A stretch of 10,079 nt of DNA. Origin: Clostridiales bacterium (GTDB taxonomy: Bacteria > Bacillota > Clostridia > Peptostreptococcales > Anaerovoracaceae). The notes beneath the pieces were generated by a model. It saw nothing but the letters and a program-made list of their open reading frames with translations. It searched no databases and had not been told where the DNA came from. Made by a program: the position numbers and the translations under genes. The stretch covers positions 1-10,079 of the forward strand of contig JAAYHT010000127.1 of assembly GCA_012735285.1 (NCBI GenBank). The letters run 5' to 3'. Shown here one piece after another: positions 7,001 to 10,079 of the stretch; position 1 is the stretch's first letter, and every line of letters starts with the position of its first letter.

Positions 7001-7054
7001 TAAGATAAAGAAAGGAAGTGTAAAAACGGCAAATCTTTAGGACGCCATTTAGAT

Positions 7055-8248
7055 CTATTTAATTTCCTGTAATAATTCAATAAATCTTTTATCTGATATA
7101 GTACATTTGGTTTTAATCGACTCATTTTTAATAAGTTCTAATAAAGTCCTTTGCTTTTCTTCTGATAAAGGTTTTAATCCAAGCTCGTTTATTTTTGTTT
7201 CTATAGATTTTAGGCCGCTTTTTTTACCTAGCAGTACACCCGCCTTATTGCCTATCAGAGAAGGATCTAATGAAAACATCGCTAAAGGTTTATTCATTAC
7301 AAGATCTATTCCAATCCCAGATTCTCTTAGATATGCATTTTTCCCTGTAATGGGTTTGTTAACAGCAGGGGAGAAATTAGTAATCTTGCAAATTTCACTA
7401 GATAGTTCAGTTAAATTGCTTAGATTTATTTGTTTCCCTAAATTATAAAAAACATTTAAGCCTACTGCTATTTCATCAAGAGTTGCATTTCCTGCTCTTT
7501 CACCTAACCCGTTTACGCAAACATGAACAACTTCAGCTCCACCAGCTACAGCGGCTAATGTATTTGCTGTAGCTAAGCCTAAATCATTGTGGACGTGAAC
7601 TTCAACAGGAAGATCTATTAATTGTTTTATATCTGATATTAGTTTTTTCATCGCTTCAGGTAGAATACAGCCTACAGTGTCAACTACTCCTACTGAATCA
7701 GGGCCTGCTATTTTTACTCTTGTCAATAATCGTTCTAAGAAGCTCCAGTTTGCGCGTGTGGTATCATAGCCAAAGTAGACTACTTTTAAATTCTTCGATT
7801 TTGCATATTCTATTGATTGTACACTTCGTTCTATAATATCTTCTTCTGTCCATTTAGGAAATTGATATTTCAACTTAGGTTCACTAGTTGGGATTTCTAT
7901 AACAACTCCATCTACACCACACTCAGCAGATAAATCAATGTCTTGTTCGGAGGCTCGTGTGAAGGAGTATATTTCAGCTTTCAATCCAAGATTAACAATC
8001 CTTTTTATCGCGTTATAGTCAGCTTTTGAAACAGCAGGCATACCTGCCTCTATGCGATCTACACCGGTTTCACTTAACATACTCGCTATTTTCACTTTGT
8101 CATCTTCGGAAAATACCAAACCTGGAGTTTGTTCTCCGTCGCGTAATGTACCATCATGGAATTTTACATATGATGGAAGGTTCCAGCTGTTTTTAACTTC
8201 GGGATCGAAATTATAGGGGCTAATCCACCATTTTTCACTTTTATACAT
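7055..8248 (-). CDS. DRE-TIM metallolyase family, homocitrate/isopropylmalate synthase-like
   Basis: A TIM-barrel enzyme that makes or breaks a C-C bond through a divalent metal, usually condensing acetyl-CoA with a 2-oxo acid. HDGTLRDGEQTPG (31-43) carries the D-x-T-L-R-D signature. H218-x-H220-N-D (EVHVHNDLGLA) is the metal site, VDTVG (189-193) and NGLGERAGNA (246-255) are standard, and LGKKSG (340-345) resembles the LGKHSG of NifV/LeuA. At 397 aa it matches homocitrate synthase and has no LeuA leucine-sensing domain. A Trp-rich extension of about 27 residues (KWWISPYNFDPEV) precedes the barrel. The usual H-[ED]-[SA]-G-I-H is R308-E-S-G-I-G, so the His thought to help catalysis in these synthases is Arg. 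Chemistry may therefore be altered, or it may be a lyase. AAAGGA at 8257-8262 (- strand) supports the start. It follows the racemase-like gene after 13 bases, in the same operon. Confidence 0.8.
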   Translation of the reverse strand: MYKSEKWWISPYNFDPEVKNSWNLPSYVKFHDGTLRDGEQTPGLVFSEDDKVKIASMLSETGVDRIEAGMPAVSKADYNAIKRIVNLGLKAEIYSFTRASEQDIDLSAECGVDGVVIEIPTSEPKLKYQFPKWTEEDIIERSVQSIEYAKSKNLKVVYFGYDTTRANWSFLERLLTRVKIAGPDSVGVVDTVGCILPEAMKKLISDIKQLIDLPVEVHVHNDLGLATANTLAAVAGGAEVVHVCVNGLGERAGNATLDEIAVGLNVFYNLGKQINLSNLTELSSEICKITNFSPAVNKPITGKNAYLRESGIGIDLVMNKPLAMFSLDPSLIGNKAGVLLGKKSGLKSIETKINELGLKPLSEEKQRTLLELIKNESIKTKCTISDKRFIELLQEIK

Positions 8249-8261
8249 CTACAACATCCTT

Positions 8262-9386
8262 TCATTTAACAATGAATTCCTCTAAGGCATCTTCGTTAAT
8301 ATCAACGCCAAACCCCGGTTTATCCGGTACCTTAACCATACCGTCAGTAAGTTCAAGGGGTTCTTTTAACAATTTTCTTGCCATGCTATTTGGATTGGTG
8401 TCCCACTCAATCATTACAGGTGGTTTAAAAGTACACCAACTATGATAGTTTGGTTGAGAACACATAAATTGAAGGGCTGCAGGTAAGGAGATTACTGTTC
8501 CAAAGATATGTGGGTGTAGCTCAATATTATTAGCAAAGGCAATTGCAGCGATTCGTTTCATAGGAGTGATGCCGCCGACGGCTGGTATATCGGGTTGGAT
8601 AATATCACATATTTGATCTTGAATTGCACTGATGAACCCTTGCATATTATTTTCCTGTTCGCCGGCAGCTATTGCAATATTTGAACGTTCACGTAGTTTT
8701 TTATAGGATGTAAAATTATGCCATGGCATTGGCTCTTCAAACCACTTGACTTTCATTTCTTCAAGGAAGGGAAGGAGTTCAAGGCAGGATGAGATGTTAT
8801 AAGCTTGATTCGCATCTACTAATAAATCTACTCTATCACCAATTAATTCTTTAACACGAGTTATTCTTTTCTTATCCCTTTCTATACCAAACCCAATTTT
8901 CATCTTAATTGCTTTGAAGCCATGGGACATTAGATCGAGAGTTTCTTTTTCTAGTTCCTCAGTTGAATCAGGGTGCACTTCCTTAAATGGCAACCCCGAA
9001 CCATAGGGTTCGAACTCGTCGAAAAACTTCCCGCCTAAAATCACATAGAGGGGGACGCCTAGAATTTTACATTTTAAGTCCCAAAGCGCCATGTCCACTC
9101 CGCCTAGAACACCTATTGGCAGACCTTTTTTAGTTTGTATCTTATGCCATAGGTATTCTATTCTAAAGGGATCTTCACCAATAAGTCGTTCTTTGATATA
9201 GGTTTCTATAATTCTTGCCATTCCGGCAACTGCAGGACCATATGCTTCTCCCCACCCGTATGTACCACAATCGCTATAAATTTTAATTAGTGTAACGGAT
9301 CTACTATAGTGTTTGTCTACGGAATTATAGAATGGTTTGGGAGGAATAAACGTTAAGGGGTAAGCTTTTATTTCAGCTATTTTCAT
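8262..9386 (-). CDS. Enolase superfamily enzyme, mandelate racemase subgroup
   Basis: Abstracts a proton alpha to a carboxylate at a Mg2+ site, giving racemization, epimerization or dehydration of a hydroxy- or sugar acid. All subgroup residues are visible: K161-x-K163 (IKMKIG); metal ligands D191 (LLVDAN), E217 or E218 (WFEEP) and E243 (AAGEQ); the Asp-His dyad D266 (IIQPDIPAVGG) and H293 (LHPHIFG); and E327 (MIEWD). The N-terminal capping domain (residues 1 to about 120) is standard, and 374 aa is normal. I take ATG 9386 as the start: MKIAEIKAYPL is the typical beginning and GAGAGGTG (9394-9401) lies 7 bases upstream. The frame is open back to a TTG at 9431, but that TTG is part of the -12 promoter element and lies outside the expected transcript. 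First gene of a sigma-54-type operon; the DRE-TIM gene follows. Substrate cannot be read from motifs. Confidence 0.88.
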   Translation of the reverse strand: MKIAEIKAYPLTFIPPKPFYNSVDKHYSRSVTLIKIYSDCGTYGWGEAYGPAVAGMARIIETYIKERLIGEDPFRIEYLWHKIQTKKGLPIGVLGGVDMALWDLKCKILGVPLYVILGGKFFDEFEPYGSGLPFKEVHPDSTEELEKETLDLMSHGFKAIKMKIGFGIERDKKRITRVKELIGDRVDLLVDANQAYNISSCLELLPFLEEMKVKWFEEPMPWHNFTSYKKLRERSNIAIAAGEQENNMQGFISAIQDQICDIIQPDIPAVGGITPMKRIAAIAFANNIELHPHIFGTVISLPAALQFMCSQPNYHSWCTFKPPVMIEWDTNPNSMARKLLKEPLELTDGMVKVPDKPGFGVDINEDALEEFIVK

Positions 9387-9393
9387 ATGTACA

Positions 9394-9401
9394 CACCTCT
9401 C
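9394..9401 (-). promoter_or_regulatory. Ribosome binding site that fixes the racemase-like start
   Basis: On the - strand the sequence reads GAGAGGTG, 7 bases before ATG 9386. It lies inside the longer open frame that begins at TTG 9431, which argues that the extra 15 residues are not translated. Confidence 0.75.
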
Positions 9402-9426
9402 AAACATATATTTTGGTATTAAACAT

Positions 9427-9442
9427 AGCAATAAATATGCCA
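9427..9442 (-). promoter_or_regulatory. Sigma-54 (-24/-12) promoter of the racemase/DRE-TIM operon
   Basis: Read on the - strand: TGGCAT-ATTTA-TTGCT, against the consensus TGGCAC-N5-TTGCW. The GG and GC dinucleotides are 10 bases apart, as sigma-54 holoenzyme requires, and only one consensus base differs. Transcription would begin near 9416, leaving a leader of about 30 bases to ATG 9386. The divergent gene encodes a PrpR_N-type protein, a family of sigma-54 activators, which strongly supports the call. Confidence 0.85.
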
Positions 9443-9456
9443 GCTATAACCAATTA

Positions 9457-9472
9457 AAAGCAATATTGTTTT
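9457..9472. promoter_or_regulatory. Candidate activator site, imperfect palindrome
   Basis: AAAGCAATATTGTTTT is a 16-base palindrome centred at 9464/9465 with one mismatched pair. It lies 15 bases upstream of the -24 element on the promoter side, closer than most enhancer sites of sigma-54 activators. Palindromes in AT-rich DNA arise by chance, so this is only a candidate. Confidence 0.3.
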
Positions 9473-9495
9473 ATACAGTTCTACAAAAAAACAGT

Positions 9496-9515
9496 TATTT
9501 CGAAGGTTAGAAATA
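9496..9515. promoter_or_regulatory. Candidate activator site between the divergent genes
   Basis: TATTTC (9496-9501) and GAAATA (9510-9515) are exact inverted copies with an 8-base spacer. The site is about 54 bases upstream of the -24 element and directly abuts the regulator gene's own -10 region. A bound regulator could thus activate the operon and repress itself. Short arms keep confidence low. Confidence 0.35.
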
Positions 9516-9516
9516 C

Positions 9517-9522
9517 TATAAT
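9517..9522 (+). promoter_or_regulatory. Candidate -10 element of the PrpR-like regulator gene
   Basis: A perfect TATAAT lies 45 bases before ATG 9568. At 16-18 bases upstream I see no good TTGACA match (GTTATT or TTATTT), as expected for a weak or regulated promoter. The inverted repeat 9496-9515 covers the -35 area. Confidence 0.5.
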
Positions 9523-9567
9523 ACGGACAAGTAAATGGTTTCTTCTATTTGGATTGGGGTGTTTAAA

Positions 9568-10079
9568 ATGTATAAGATTGCTATCCTGTGTCCATATAAA
9601 AAACTTGCCGATTATGCAAACTTAATTGGTAAAAAACTTGAAAATATACATATTCAAACCTTTATTGGATATTTTGATGAAGGCGTCAAGTTAGCAAAAG
9701 AGGCGGAATCAAAGGGTTATGATGCCATTATAGCTAGGGGAATTACCTACAATAGAATTAAGGAACAAGTAAATATACCTGTAGTAAATGCTCAAGAATC
9801 AGTTCATGATTTAATAAGGGCACTATATAAAGTTAGAGGGTGCGGATACAAAGTTAATCTATTTTTATACGAAAATAATTTAATATTGGTGGATCAAAAC
9901 TTTAATGAATTGCTTAATGATATCTTCGATATCAATTTAACTGTTACAAAATATGGCTGCCCTAAAGATTTAGAGTTATATACAAAAAAATTATCCAAAG
10001 ATTTCGATGCTTTTATTGGTGGGGCATATGTAGAAGAACTTTCTAAAGAAATAGGCATAAAGAGTATATTGTGGGAAAC
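9568..10079 (+). CDS. PrpR_N-domain regulator, probable sigma-54 activator (5' part only)
   Basis: The first 170 codons are in the window and the gene continues past its right end. The sequence matches the PrpR N-terminal sensor domain: MYKIAILCPY (1-10), then Y51-D-A-I-I-A-R57-G58 (usually DVIISRG), I70-P-V-V (usually iPVV.I), S78-V-H-D81-L-I-R-A-L, a second lobe beginning GYKVNLFLYENN (93-104), and D147-A-F-I-G-G152 (usually VVVGG). In PrpR and relatives this domain binds a small ligand (2-methylcitrate in the propionate system), followed by an AAA+ sigma-54 activation domain and a helix-turn-helix; those parts are not visible here. GGGGTG at 9556-9561 lies 6 bases before ATG 9568. Transcribed divergently from the racemase/DRE-TIM operon, it most likely senses that pathway's substrate or a product of the DRE-TIM enzyme. 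Domain call is good; sigma-54 role is inferred from family and promoter. Confidence 0.78.
   Translation, partial: MYKIAILCPYKKLADYANLIGKKLENIHIQTFIGYFDEGVKLAKEAESKGYDAIIARGITYNRIKEQVNIPVVNAQESVHDLIRALYKVRGCGYKVNLFLYENNLILVDQNFNELLNDIFDINLTVTKYGCPKDLELYTKKLSKDFDAFIGGAYVEELSKEIGIKSILWE

Noticed and set aside
7107..7448. 113-codon frame on the + strand opposite the DRE-TIM gene
   Set aside because: It is a shadow of a well-conserved gene; its sequence shows no domain and it has no plausible start signals.

Overview
The window looks like accessory or metabolic DNA from a low-GC, probably anaerobic Firmicute (Clostridia-like). This is inferred from the AT-rich sequence, strong AGGAG-type ribosome binding sites, intrinsic terminators with U-tracts, a coenzyme-B12 mutase-like enzyme and a PrpR_N-type regulator gene beside a sigma-54 type promoter. 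No genus can be named from the sequence alone.

Left part (1-3990). A visibly GC-richer gene for a WbpP/GalE-type UDP-sugar epimerase (205-1185) sits in AT-rich surroundings and ends at a clear terminator. Next come an unusual GNAT-family acetyltransferase with a long charged insertion (1253-2095) and an FRG-domain protein (2162-3184), both on the + strand and both typical of accessory or defence-type cargo. About 800 bases without an intact gene follow. They hold a frameshifted coding relic (about 3228-3479), an intrinsic terminator (3607-3641) and a sigma-A-like promoter (3791-3819).

Central operon (3993-6962, + strand). An octopine/nopaline-dehydrogenase family oxidoreductase is followed 12 bases later by a 630-residue protein. 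That protein reads as a natural fusion of a GlmS-like B12-binding domain (DxHxxG) to a GlmE-like glutamate-mutase barrel. Some of the active-site positions I recall for glutamate mutase are kept and others are changed, so it is probably a carbon-skeleton mutase with a different substrate. It is the most novel-looking protein in the window.

Right operon (9386 down to 7055, - strand) and its regulator. A mandelate-racemase-subgroup enolase superfamily enzyme and a DRE-TIM (homocitrate/isopropylmalate synthase-like) enzyme form a two-gene operon. It is preceded by a very good -24/-12 sigma-54 promoter (9427-9442). Divergent from it begins a PrpR_N-domain regulator (9568 to the window end), the family whose members activate sigma-54 promoters. 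This makes a self-consistent regulator-promoter-operon unit. The two operons converge on a perfect 15-bp hairpin (6964-7000).

Taken together, mutase, enolase-superfamily enzyme and DRE-TIM lyase/synthase recall, in outline only, the methylaspartate pathway of glutamate breakdown (B12 mutase, enolase-fold lyase, then C-C bond chemistry). The opine-type dehydrogenase could supply or consume an N-substituted amino acid. The pathway is inference; the protein families and the sigma-54 promoter are read directly from the sequence.
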